Made by a program: the position numbers and the translations under genes. A stretch of 64,000 nucleotides of DNA from Toxonevra muliebris (lineage: Eukaryota > Arthropoda > Insecta > Diptera > Pallopteridae), in NCBI GenBank assembly GCA_963691655.1, contig OY829327.1, positions 59,284,079 through 59,348,078 of the forward strand. The letters are read 5' to 3'. Positions 23,864 through 35,013 of the stretch are shown here, piece by piece. Within the stretch, counting starts at the first letter, position 1. The number at the start of each line of letters is the position of its first letter. The notes beneath the pieces were generated by a model that was not told the origin of the DNA, searched no databases, and saw only the letters and a program-made list of their open reading frames with translations.

Positions 23864-24264
23864 AAAAGAGTAATTTGTCTCTTTAAACGAGTATTCGATA
23901 CAATTACATATTCGATACTTTTTTCCGACGGGACAAATGTACTTAGGGTAATAGGGGGTCGCTGAGTCCGAATCCGTGGTCCGTTTTGCTCTGCTATGTC
24001 ACAATTTTGAATAAAATCAAAAATTGAAAAATAAATCTTTCTCTTGTCAAAAATTATGTTCATAGGTACTTACGTTTTAAATCTAATTTCTCTAATTTAA
24101 TGTTATAACCAAGGTTACTGTTTTGTCACTGTAGGGTTCTTTATCTCTATTTTTATTTACATTAATTATTTTATGGTTTTGTGATGGGGGAGCGTGAGAG
24201 CGGTAGTATATTTATGTTTAGGTACTTATTATTTTTTAATCTGAAATGTTACATTTATTTCTAT

Positions 24265-24345
24265 TCACTCAACATACTGCTGGTAATATATATTTTTTTT
24301 GGCCATGAAGGCTTTTTATATTACATTAAATAAAATAAATAAATA
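24265..24345 (+). repeat. Probable retroposon 3' end with (TAAA)n tail
   Basis: A GGCCATGAAGGCTTTTTAT segment is followed by TTAAATAAAATAAATAAATAAA, as in 3' ends of non-LTR elements. No coding part remains upstream. Confidence 0.35.
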
Positions 24346-24834
24346 AAATTAGAACTGCGACGTTTTCATATTAAATAAGAAATATTTCCAACAGTTGAAA
24401 ACATCAGAAAATTACAAGTATGGTATATATTTTTCCTAGTCCTATAATTCGACCGAAAGCTAAGGACAATATAAGAAAATTTCTTTATTTCCTTCATAAA
24501 AACCATTTTCAATAAACATAAAACATAAACTAAAAAAAAAATGGAAAGCATTAATTATTTTCCTACGATTCTTCATCATATTTAGTTGGCCAGTATATTG
24601 ATGCATTGGACGGCTCTTTTATCTACATGTATTGCAGTCAAAGTCGAAGTCTTACAAGGTAGTAAATGGTGAAGAGTGTTATTTTCGTTGTTATGTTTTG
24701 ACATCTTTGTATCTCTGTTTGCAGAAGATTTTTTGGATAAAACCAAAACATTACTGCATTTGTTAGATTCAGTTGGAAAATTGATAAACACTTGCTAAAA
24801 AGGTGACTTCACCATCGCCGGTAATGTTGAAGAA

Positions 24835-25190
24835 TGAATGACTTTCATAGCGGATGGAGCAGCAGAATTGACGGAACTAGCGGATCTACACTACATTAAA
24901 ATCAATGCATTAAATGCCGTAACATTAGCAGCATACTACTGACTTCGAAAATACAGACATCATTTTCTCTCTGAGCATGAGGATAAGATTGATGTATTTC
25001 TAGTTTATAACCTCAGTCTCGCTGGCTTAGAATCCGTTAGACAATATGCGAATAATAATGATATACTCAAATACTTACATGATAAGAATATTGAGTCAGT
25101 CAGTACATTTTGACACTTTGCTGAAACTAAACACCCTGCACAAGCAAATTTTGCACACAAAATATTAAAAATACCCGGAAATTAAAAACG
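24835..25190 (+). pseudogene. Possible hAT transposase relic
   Basis: One frame is open, apart from a few stops, across about 350 bases of sequence less AT-rich than the surroundings. It reads through pieces such as LRKYRHHFLSEHED and SLAGLESVRQYANNND. It ends with ETKHPAQANFAHKILKIPGN, which recalls the C-terminal hAT dimerisation region (HPxLAxxAxKxLxIPA). The zinc finger and catalytic part are not seen, and the key SSAxxERxFS block that should follow is absent or mutated. The assignment rests on this one weak motif; the sequence could equally come from another transposon or an old host exon. Confidence 0.25.
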
Positions 25191-25509
25191 TTTCTGCTCG
25201 AACTGCTCATTTGTATCAGGTTGACCAGGTTCCACGATTTTTATTAGCTTTCCGCGTGAAATTAAAAAAAGCGCAATTTTTCAATTGCCATGCCGCTTTT
25301 GGCTTTTTGTTTTAATTATCTCTAGCTGGATGAAATTATTGAGTAAATTTGCTGTTTGTTAATTTCTGCAATATTCCTTTAAGTGTTTTATATACCTAAA
25401 AATATTAGTGTACACGCTCGTTTTTAATATTTTATTATTTACTTATTCAAAAAAGAACATCGCCTTCTAATTTTATCGTTATGAACAAATTTTTGATGCA
25501 ACAATGACT

Positions 25510-25802
25510 GCTTTTATACGACGCCTTTATTCAGGCAGGGTGACTTTTTTTGAAGGCGAGAGAGATGAGCAGCAAAGGAAATAGACAAACACGCATGTGT
25601 TCCGTCTTTCTTGCGTTAATTCTGACATTCATTGTCTCCTGGTATATAATTGTTGTTGTTTTATAAGACTGTGTGTGCCTGCAAAATGTCAAAATAACGC
25701 AAGAGCTTGCCTAATTTCAAGCATCGTATAAACATGTGCGGCCATAACAAAAGAGAGTAACCGATTACCCCTGCATAAATAAAGGCGTCGTATAAAAGGG
25801 CA
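25510..25802. repeat. Inverted repeat TTTATACGACGCCTTTATT
   Basis: TTTTATACGACGCCTTTATT at about 25,513 is mirrored by AATAAAGGCGTCGTATAAAA at about 25,778. Extra matches (CAGG) lie inside. This may be a small MITE of about 290 bp; no target duplication is clear. Confidence 0.55.
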
Positions 25803-25821
25803 CCTCGAAATATCTTATAAA

Positions 25822-26050
25822 TGAAGTAACTCCTGAACGAAAAAATGAAATAACTCCCAAAAATTTTCTTATAAAAAAATATTAGGGCATATTTACTTTT
25901 TTTATTGAGAGATACAGTGAAATAACTCCTAATCGGCAAAAATTTTATGAGTATTTTAATTTTTCCATCAGGATTTATTTCATTTTATGCTAGGAGTTAT
26001 TTCATCTCATTATGAAATAACTCCTAATAAAGAAATGAAGTAACTCCTAA
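25822..26050. repeat. Iterated motif TGAAATAACTCCTAA, six copies
   Basis: Copies start near 25,823, 25,848, 25,918, 26,008 and 26,034 in direct orientation, with one inverted copy near 25,989. Spacings are irregular (about 25-70 bases). Such clusters of short oriented motifs occur in the subterminal zones of DNA transposons, where transposase binds. Confidence 0.6.
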
Positions 26051-26245
26051 TGAAAAGTCCTAATATGTAGAAGTTATGTCAATTTCGTAGGGTTGTTTTT
26101 TTGAATACAATACACACTTTTTACTTTGCTATTTCGGCATCAAAACTTAATTCCTCGTACTAAATATCCAAATACCTCAAATCCAGATATCTCAAAACGG
26201 GGAACGGATATTCGACCAAAACCCGAAATGAATTTCAGCCAAAAA

Positions 26246-26330
26246 ACTGATAGTGTAACAGGGCATCAAACAAAACGATGAAAAGAGAAACCATTGACAG
26301 CAAAACATTGACCGTGTAACATCAGCCATA
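26246..26330 (-). repeat. Short MITE-like repeat with GATGTTACACGGTCAATG
   Basis: Its reverse complement recurs at 63,709-63,792, and one end recurs at 63,086-63,120. The ends CTGATAGTGTAACA and CTGATGTTACAC are imperfect inverted repeats of each other. Confidence 0.55.
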
Positions 26331-26940
26331 GAAATAAAAGGTCCGTTCCCGTACTGCAACGCGGGTGAACGCGTTCGCCCAAAACAGTCCAGAAAGCGTT
26401 CCCGTACTCAAACAACTTGCAAATGAAAGCGGAGATGAGAAAGTAATTATCTTCTTCTTCTTGCACGAAATAGCCCGCACTATTTCTTTTCTGATAAAAA
26501 TGTTAAAAGTGTCAAACAATCAGCTGTTTTGCTTTTGTGAAAATATATTGAAAATTTGAAATTAATAAATAAATCAAAAACTTTTAGAAAAATAAGTGTA
26601 ATTTAAAATGGGAAATGTTTGAAAAACATTTGAAAATTAGTATATTAGTTAATTTTTAATTACATTCTCCACAAGGTAATGACGCAATTGTCTGTTCAAC
26701 TTCTGATGCTGTAGAAGCTTCTGCTATTTCTGAATAATGAAAATGGTGACTGCAAACTAGAAGATTCTACAAAAGTAGACAGGCGAACAATTTATGTTTA
26801 ATTTTTTCATTATTTATTTATTTTCTTTTTATTTTCTTAAATATCACAGAAACTTTGTTTTTTAAATTTAACTGTCGTTAAAATTTGACGTTTTGTTTCG
26901 TGCCTGAAAAGTGGTTTTGTGCGTTCGCGAAATTTAAAAT
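26331..26940. other. Non-coding DNA
   Basis: Nothing recognised beyond AT-rich sequence; a GC-richer patch (26,340-26,410) has no homology I can name. Confidence 0.35.
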
Positions 26941-27684
26941 ACAGTTCATATTTTTTTTTCATCAAAACATCCATTTAAAATTTTTGATTTTTTTTTATAT
27001 TTTACTTTTTAATTTAAAAATTTTTTTTTTTATTTATTGACTTTTATCTCGTTATTAGCTTAAAGCAATGATGGCCAAATGCGTGCTTAAATGCAAAACG
27101 AGCTTTAAACTCTTTACACGTATGTATGTACGGATGCGATTGGCGTTCTTGAAAAAAATGCTTAGTGCGTAGTACAAAACACCCTGGATTCCACTTTTGC
27201 ACACATCACAATTCTCAAAACACTAATCGGAAACAAATAGTTTGTAAAAATAATGAAACCGGTGACAGCCTACTCCAAGCTTTCTTCGAAAATTAACTTT
27301 AAATCTAAATTTATTTGTAGGTGTACTCAAAGAAGTTTTTAGGAATTAATTGATCAAGAACACATTAAATTAAAGTGAAACATTTCACAGCGAAAACGAG
27401 GGCATGGTTGTGGAGACGTAGTTTTGCAAACGCAGTGGCTTTTAAACATACTGAAAACGGTACAAATTACGCAGTTATTGTTGCTTTGTTTCTCTAAAGA
27501 GTTTAAAGCGCATTTTGCATTTAAGTACACGTTTGACTTAAGCTAACAACGGGATAAAAGTGAATAATGATAACAAGGATGAAAAAAATTAAAAAAAAAA
27601 TTTGAAAAGTTCAAAAATAAAAAAATAAATAAATTTTTTTTTTTTTTAAATGGATGTTTTGATGAAAAAAAAATATGAACTGCA
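26941..27684. mobile_element. Foldback-type long inverted repeat
   Basis: The left arm 26,941-27,117 and the right arm 27,497-27,684 are reverse complements over about 180 bases, allowing for variable A/T runs. They share ACAGTTCATATTTTTTTTTC, CATCAAAACATCCATTTAAA and CTTTAAACTCTTTA. The spacer of about 380 bases is unique. Just outside the right arm, CAGAGCAAAACGGACCACG is shared with the reverse complement of 23,975-23,995. Confidence 0.7.
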
Positions 27685-28745
27685 TTTTTAATTTTTTTGT
27701 GTCGTAGCAGAGCAAAACGGACCACGAATTTGGCCTCAGCGGCCACCCAATACCCTATGTGCACTAGTCTTGTCTCTGCTCGTTTTCAAAAGTTTGCATT
27801 TTTTAGACAGTGTTATCAAGTATTTCTACTGTAATAATAATAGTTTGCTGTAATCTGAATTTGACTAGATTGCTTAGAAATTTGGAAAAAATATGAAATT
27901 AAGTAACGCAATTTTTGACCACTTTTGACCCCTCCCCCCCTGGTCGTAGCACATCGTAAAAAAACGATTCGATTGGTCACATGTAACGTGACATATCGAA
28001 TTTTCAAAAAAATTTTTCTAAACATTTCCAATTTTTTTGGAAAGTATATTACCGATATTTTTTCTTTGTACTTTCTGTCTACTTCTTGGAAATATATAGT
28101 ATATAATTAATACCATTAATTATCACTAGTCGGTAAGGCCCCAGTGACTGAGGCTATTTTTTTGCTCAAGAAATCTCTTTATGAAAAAACAAATATCAAA
28201 AGAGAACCAAACTACTCGTTGGTGTTTGTTTTGTTATTTCTGTATGCAGATAATTCGTTAGATAATTCTGAGAAATTCCGTTACTCATGTCTTCTCTCTC
28301 TCTCATTTGTTATTTACTCCCGCTTAAGCAATGATTTTTACAACGATGAATGCCATGCTTTGTTCAATGAGCGAATTTTAAAAAACTTCCGACTTTAATA
28401 TTGGGATTGGCTTAACCGATTTTAAATCTGATAATTTTTGGCTAACCGACTCATCAAACTCTTTAAATTGATATATAATATGATAGTGTAGCACTTTTGG
28501 ATCTTCTGGAATAAAATTGTAGTTTACACTAATAAATGTATAGATGGTAAATTAAGCTATTTTTTTACTAATGAAAAATTTGGCTTTATACTGGTTTTAA
28601 CTCCATCGATATTTTTCAAAAACCATTATTGCATCAGTCATAACCAGGGAGCGGATTATGAGGGATTCTCATTTTTTCCTGCGAAGTCCTACTTGATGGG
28701 TGATAAGATATACACGCGTTTCAAGCCCCCTCGACCGTTTCAAGA
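27685..28745. other. Non-coding DNA
   Basis: 27,705-27,770 repeats 23,935-24,000 in inverted orientation, including CAGAGCAAAACGGACCACG. Otherwise only short, unsupported frames occur. Confidence 0.4.
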
Positions 28746-29060
28746 CGACCTCGATAGCCTAGTGGATAGTGCACTAGACTTTCATCTGGGAGGTTCGGGT
28801 TCGATTCCCGTCTTCGTTTGGTGGTTAATTTTCATAACTTCCTTATATTCACTATCAATATGAAGTGTATGAGAATTATAAGAAAGTGTACAAGTAAGCA
28901 CCTTAGTCGCTAATGGTAAAACCACCAAGCCGATAAAAAATTGCCACACCGCCGTTCGGAATCGGCGTTAAACTGTAAGTCCAACTATGTGGTATCACAA
29001 TGGGCCGTTCAGGCCTAAGTGTGTCTCTCGACAGCCACTCCAACCTAACCTAACCTAATT
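28746..29060 (+). repeat. tRNA-derived SINE
   Basis: The head contains a box-A-like TAGCCTAGTGGATAGTGC (about 28,755) and a perfect box B GGTTCGATTCC (about 28,797), the internal Pol III promoter. A tRNA-unrelated body follows to CCAACCTAACCTAACCTAA at the 3' end. Copies or fragments lie at 59,204, 16,262 and 23,789. The head has no full cloverleaf, so it is a SINE, not a tRNA gene. Confidence 0.8.
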
Positions 29061-29689
29061 ATTATTTATTTATTATATATTATTATGTAATTAAATAAGG
29101 TATATATCCCAGCTATATTTTTATTCCTAAACTTTTTAACTTATATTTTTTACAGAAGCTTAAAGATGAGAATTTTTTATGGAAAACCCCAAGGATTCTC
29201 CAAATTCAATGGACAAAAAAAAAAGGTCATAAAAAAAAAGTTTATTTATGTATAGTACATACTTTTGACTATCAGGTTTAAACAAAAATTCCGTGCATTT
29301 TTGCGCTTTTTCCAAAAAAGTTATTTTGACAATAGGTCCAAAAGCAACTTTTCTTATTTGAAAAATGCGAAGCTTACATATATCGTGGGTAAATCGCAAG
29401 GAAAAAACTCTCCAGTTTTACATTTGTTAAGCTCTAACATTATTCACATATATGACATATAAATACTTGTTGCTGTTCTGTACAATTTCAATTGCAATTT
29501 TAATTTTGGCTTCTTCGTCTTTCTGGTTACCTTTATTTACATTTACAACAAATTGAAAAGTTAATAATCAAGTGTGCAGCTACATTATTTTATATCTTTT
29601 TAACCAGTTTTACTTCGAAAAAACAGGGTTTTAGCACATTTAAAACTCAATTGAGCCAAAACCACAAAGAGATTTTAAAAACTGATTTC
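29061..29689. other. Non-coding AT-rich DNA
   Basis: Starts with an ATTATTTATTTATTATATATT run that may belong to the SINE tail. No other structure is seen. Confidence 0.35.
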
Positions 29690-29983
29690 ATTTTCGGTTT
29701 CGGCGTCCTCGAAGTAACTTATGTACAAAATTTTATAAAAATCGTTCAACTCCTTCGACTTTTACCAAATTTTACACTACGTTGACGCACTGTGCAACGT
29801 TGTATTTTAATGGTTCAAAGTTTAAGTGAGAAGTAAGTAGATTTTCGGTTTCGGCGTCCTCGAAGTAACTTATGTACAAAATTTTATAAAAATCGTTCAA
29901 CTCCTTCGACTTTTACCAAATTTTACACTACGTTGACGCACTGTGCAACGTTGTATTTCAATGGTTCAAAGTTTAAGTGAGAA
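29690..29983. repeat. 151-bp tandem duplication, two copies
   Basis: Copy 1 runs 29,690-29,840 and copy 2 starts at 29,841. They share about 145 bases with one visible substitution (TATTTTAATGG versus TATTTCAATGG), so the duplication is recent. Each copy contains GTTGACGCACTGTGCAACG. Confidence 0.9.
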
Positions 29984-30049
29984 TTTATAAGAAAATAATT
30001 TGCGTAGTATTACATGTACATAAGGAAAATTAGTTGCTGCTTTTTATAA

Positions 30050-31260
30050 TATTTTTGATGCGTAAACATTTTAGCTCACGGTATGGGCAAAATTTCAAAT
30101 GTGTAAAATGTAAGAATAACTGTAACGTAAGATGTAAGATAACTGTAACGTCCAGTTCCCGTCTCGCTCACACTACTGCTTGACATGACTGTGCTACTCT
30201 AAACAATATAGAGAAGAGAGAAGAGAAGAGGAGAGGGAAAAATTAAAATACGAGCGGAGTTTGTTTGCTTATGTTTCGATCAATTTACTCTCACATATAT
30301 GTACATACGAAAACAAAATGTGTGTGTACATTTATTCGTGGCAGAATTATTTGTTGGTGTTAAACGTGTGGAGATCGACTATACCATACAAGCAGAGAAG
30401 TCGCCGTAGCAAACACAGGCGTTTGATAGGTTTTGCATTCGGTTAGTTAGATTGGATTAAAATTAAGTATAAGGAATCTAGGTTTCAATAAATGTATAAA
30501 AATTTTGCTTTGTACATTAACCTTAGAAATGCAACACTTTTTTATCTTTGTAAATAGCAAAAATGTTAAAAATCACTTATTTACTTCATTGTTTCTTATA
30601 TTTGTTAAATGCAGTTGAGGCAAATCTTTTTGCGGTGCTCTTAAAAAGTAGTGGGGTGACCGTTCACCCTGTTGCCCTTCTAAGATTAAATGCGGAAAGC
30701 ACTTATCGTCGTTTGAGAATTGATTTGGCGTATGTGTGTACAAATTCATATACCTATACGCCAAATCAATTCTAAGGCGACGTTATGTAAAATTTTCACA
30801 TCTAATAAAATTTCAAATCGACTGGAAGAAAAACTTAAAGCGCGAAAAAAAGAATACGATTGCAGCTGCGTATATGCGAGCATATCGTGCCTGATGCATT
30901 GAAAGCAAAATAACGCAATTACAACATATCAGCCCTATTCACGATTTGGTGCAAATGCAAAATATTTCTGCTATCACAACAACAAATGTGATAAAAACTT
31001 GCAATGATGCAAGACCATTTGCAATTTATAGTGAATCGGGCTATTATACAATATATAAAAGGTAATGATATCTAATAAATTTTTAAATTTATAAAAGAAT
31101 TGTTTTAATTTGAATTATTTACCTAAGCATATAAGTAGATTATACATCAAATCCCTATATATGGCTATACATATGTGAGCTTATGTATATGGTATTCAGT
31201 TGGCTTAACTGTTTACACATCAAATATCCTGCGTGCCTTGCACGCATCCATTGTTTTTAA
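30050..31260 (+). repeat. Dispersed 1.2-kb repeat, copy A
   Basis: Matches 55,553-56,641 over its length, and its 5' part matches 63,791-64,000. It opens with repeated AAGATAACTGTAACGT-type sequence and a GAGAAGAG purine block. The middle segment TTAAACGTGTGGAGATCGAC is strongly conserved, and the repeat ends near CTTGCACGCATCCATTG. No coding frame is conserved. It could be an LTR or a non-autonomous element; termini were not resolved. Confidence 0.8.
30707..30782 (+). mobile_element. 76-bp palindromic mini-MITE, copy 1
   Basis: Arms of about 27 bases (CGTCG..TGAGAATTGATTTGGCGTAT, here with CGTCGTTTG) face their complement. TTAT flanks both sides (30,703-30,706 and 30,783-30,786). It sits inside dispersed repeat copy A. 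Confidence 0.8.
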
Positions 31261-33040
31261 CTCTTATCATGTTCAAGGTATTTGCTAATAAAGAAAACAA
31301 ATTTAAATAACATAATTTATACTTTGTTTATTATAAATAAAATTTATAAGTTAGTACTAAGTAAAAAAATAGTATTGATAATCTACTACTAACTTTCGCT
31401 TTTGTATCCAAAAAATGCATCTCTAAAATATTCCTCTTGTCAAAAATTCCAAATGGCTACTTTTGGAAAAAATGCTTCTACCCCCTACTTATACTATGAA
31501 TTAACCTGTGAATTATTTACATTATACATATTCGCGCCGCCGCGTTGCGAAAAGAATAACTGTAAGTATTTACATATACTTAATGACGCCGTAACCAAAC
31601 TAAATGACACATAGCAATAAAAATTCACAGAATAGTGGTTGACAGTTGTGCCAACCTGGGAAATTTTATTTTTTGAAATATTCTCAGAGGGAAAATTTAA
31701 AATGAGGGTACTTATTTGACAGAATGTAGAACATTGCGAAGAGAATAACTGTAACTATTTACATGTAAAACATGTGGAACTTTGAGTTATTTCATTATTT
31801 TAGTCAGCCCAAATAAAACACGCGACGCAGCAATACCATATATTTAATTTAAAAGCAAATCCAATCCAATGTATAACTAAAAATTTACCCTTCTGTTCTT
31901 GAATTAACTTGTACCCCGTGTACGCAATAAACTTTGTATTTATTTGGAAAACGTTGCACTTTATTTGGGAAAAGTGGTTTGGAAAAAGTATAAAGGCTTC
32001 GCGTATTGTACAAACATTGACTCCAATACTGTAGATGCTGCAACTGCTCTAAAGCCGAGTTACTTTATGAAAAATAAATTTTTTATTTTTTTTAATTCCA
32101 GTTTTTCGTTTTGGATTGTAAAGCAATTCGTAGGACAAATTAAGCTTTTTTATTTCAGTCCATTCTCTTTTAATTTTTTAATCATTTTAATTCCTTTAAT
32201 CAATCTTGTATACAAGATTGATTGAAATATTCTTTAGTAAGGATGTGACAACCCGTTATTGTGATGGGTAATATGGATGCAAAAAACCGATGGGTTAAAC
32301 CGAATGAACGATTTTTTGTGTGATAAAATCGATTTTTAGCAAACACTTTCCAAAAACAATAAACCGGTGGGCCGGTGAAAAGTGCGGAAAACCAGTTACT
32401 CATAAATATTGCCGTTTCGAAACAGGTGACAGAAGTCGATTGTCATATAATCATAATACTAAAAATCAGAAACGAAACTTTAAGAAAGTTTTCTTCTTGA
32501 AGTTTTCGAAGAAGTCAAATTTCTGTATCTTTATTGAAATTCTGAAGCCTTCACTTATTGCTGTTTTCTTTAATTTTAGACTGCAGCTCCTCAGCTTTTT
32601 CTGTCAGCAACAGCCTCTTTACTGGAAAGTTTTTATTTGGCATATGAATGCACCACCGTTAAAGTAATTTTTACATTCTCGGAAGCTCTGAAGGACGTAA
32701 TGTTTTTCATTTTCTAGGCCCACAGAATTTATTGTTGACGCATATTACTTTTTTGTCCAATTACCTTTTCGCAGATAGCCCACAATATCTGGCTTCATCT
32801 TTTAAAACTTTGGCTTTTCACGGGCATTTAAAAACAATTTCTTTAGTTATTGTCCGAAAATAATTAAGCATGCAAAAAAATACTTTTACATATATTAACT
32901 AGTAAAAAATACGAAAATATTTTATTACATTTTTACTTTCACATTTTAGAAAAGCCAATGCAAGAAGAGTTCATGTTGGCTGATGTTCACAAAACCGAAT
33001 GTTTACGTTGTCGGAAGTTAACAGTACTCATATTTATGTA
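31261..33040. other. Non-coding DNA
   Basis: AGAATAACTGTAA, a motif from the adjacent dispersed repeat, recurs near 31,552 and 31,745. The open frames seen (for example 31,944-32,225 and 32,320-32,667) are AT-rich, Phe/Lys/Asn-biased and show no motif. Confidence 0.4.
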
Positions 33041-34032
33041 CACACAGTGGGCAGGAAACGACGATGGGTTGCATAAAATTGTCAACAAAAACTGAAAGCA
33101 GGGGTGTATTTTTTGATGATTACAGATGAAAAATCCGTTTGGAATGAACTCGTAGCTGCTCCTGTTTCAAAAATATCTACGTTTTACATACAGTAGGTGG
33201 AGAAAGTTAGTTGTCAAAATGAAAACAAAAGTTTGTTTGGCACCACCTTTCTCGCTAACAATTTTAGTGAATTCGCTTTTTATAAAGAAAACAACATTTT
33301 TACATCGTTTTTTTTTTGTTGTGTTTATAGAGTTTATAAGCATTTAATTTAGTTTCCAGTAACATAAATTTTATAAAACCATTCGTGCACAAATATTTGA
33401 AAACATTTTTTAAAGAGTTACCCTTTACTATGGATTGATCTCTAAGGTATCTCAAAGAGTAAAAATGGTCCAGTATGTTTGTATATGGGTAGTATAATAA
33501 AAATTGTATCAATGAAAACCAAGTTGATATAGTCTCTGATCTTTCAAAAGATGCACAATTGCCTGTAGAGAAAAACTGAATAGGTAAAGTTTTCGTCAAC
33601 TCAGATTACAATGCCCCTTCAAAATTTATAAAATAGTGTCGAAATATGAGTGATGAAAGAGCCATTTTGTAATGATCATCACTTAGCCCTGACTAGTCCT
33701 TAAACGGTAATGCAAGGACATATTGGAGATTCATTTTTACCAGTTCGCTCCCCACAGTATTAAGAAATAAAGAAAAATTATGAATAATAGTTTGGGAAAA
33801 AATTACCCAGAAAGATGTAAAAATCTTGATTTCTGTATAAAAGATGAATTCACTGAAGTTGTTAGCGAAAAAGGTGGTGCTGTATGTAAAACGTGGATAT
33901 CTTTGAAACAGAAGCAGCTAGGAATTTATACCAAACGGATTTTTCACCTGTAATCATCAACAAATACATCTCTGCATTTAGTTTTTGTTTGCATTTTTAT
34001 GCAACCTATCTCCGCTTCCTGCCCACCGTGTG
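33041..34032. mobile_element. About 990-bp element with about 260-bp inverted termini
   Basis: The left end CACACAGTGGGCAGGAA and the right end in reverse complement CACACGGTGGGCAGGAA begin arms that stay alignable for about 260 bases. Shared pieces include GATGATTACAG, AAAAATCCGTTTGG, ACGTTTTACATACAG and CACCACCTTT..CGCTAACAA. The left arm carries about 50 extra bases (about 33,192-33,238). The centre has no recognised gene. The CAGTGG start suggests hAT or Transib, but no clean target duplication is visible. Confidence 0.7.
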
Positions 34033-35013
34033 CATGAGTAAAAGCAGGTGCATTTGTTTGAGTATTTTCTCGATTTTTTGAGTGATAACTTTTTTTGCCT
34101 CATTTTAAACCCGGTTTTTCTTCTTCAGTATGCATCCCTAATGGGAACGAAAACAATCAATCCAAGCAAGAAGTTAACGGACGGGCACAATAATACATAA
34201 TTGATTATAAATAAATTATTTTGTAAAACGAAATATAAAATCATGTTGAAGGATGGCGTTAAATTTGATTTTAATTTCCTGTCATCACTTTGAATTTCTA
34301 AACTCTTCGAAAACTCAGCTAGAGCATCCAACAATCAATTTGCTCAAAATATTTAGCGCCACAGACGGCATTTCACAAAACTCATTAAAGTTGGAAATGA
34401 AAGTTTAGTTAATTACACTCCGAAGCGAGTCAACGCGAATTCCTTGTCATTTGGCAGCAGCAGCAGCAGAAGCGTCATGAAAAGTTTTCCATTAGCTGCC
34501 AAAGGCATTCGCAATTTTGCGCACAATACGCACATTGAGCACATTGATTCGATTTTAGTGGGTGGTGGTTGGGAGAAGGCTGTATATTCGTATCTTTAAG
34601 ATATATACACATACATACAAATGTAGATTTTCCATATGTAGGTATATGTGTACTTTGCAGCCACATAAAAAGCAAAGATTTGTCGAAATGGAAATTTCAA
34701 TTTATTTATGTATAAAATATTTGTGTGCAACAATGCGAATGAATATCGAAAAGAAGGAAGGAAAGAGGAGAGAGGAAAGGGAAGAGCCTCAATTGCAGCG
34801 GATATGAAATTGGAAAATTTAGCTTTGCCAGTCACACGGTCGCCGCCAAGGCAACAATCGGAAGCGATTGTTACTCGTTGATACAAATTTTTAAGTTATG
34901 TGGCAGAATGAAACTTTTTCACTGCTGTGATAATTTAATCAATCGCTTTTAATTGTATTTTTCCTTGATGAATTTTCATGAAGAGACAGACGATAAAGAT
35001 TCATACATACATA
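34033..35013. other. Non-coding, unique-looking DNA
   Basis: The part 34,350-34,560 is less AT-rich, with a CAG repeat (34,457-34,470) and no repeat relatives in the window. It is a candidate for ancestral intron or enhancer sequence. No gene is supported. Confidence 0.35.

Noticed and set aside
28746..28825. A tRNA gene
   Set aside because: Boxes A and B are present, but the arms do not pair as a cloverleaf, and the sequence continues into a body shared with other copies; it is the SINE head.
29040..29060. Telomeric (TTAGG)n repeat
   Set aside because: Only about three units, at a SINE 3' end; far too short and in the expected SINE position.
30720..30902. Small proteins at 30,720-30,902, 36,882-36,950 and 56,163-56,384 sharing an N-terminus
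   Set aside because: The shared start is simply the palindromic 76-bp mini-MITE translated; not a conserved gene.
32320..32667. Protein of about 115 residues
   Set aside because: Phe/Lys/Asn-biased product of AT-rich DNA, no motif, overlapping frames on both strands.
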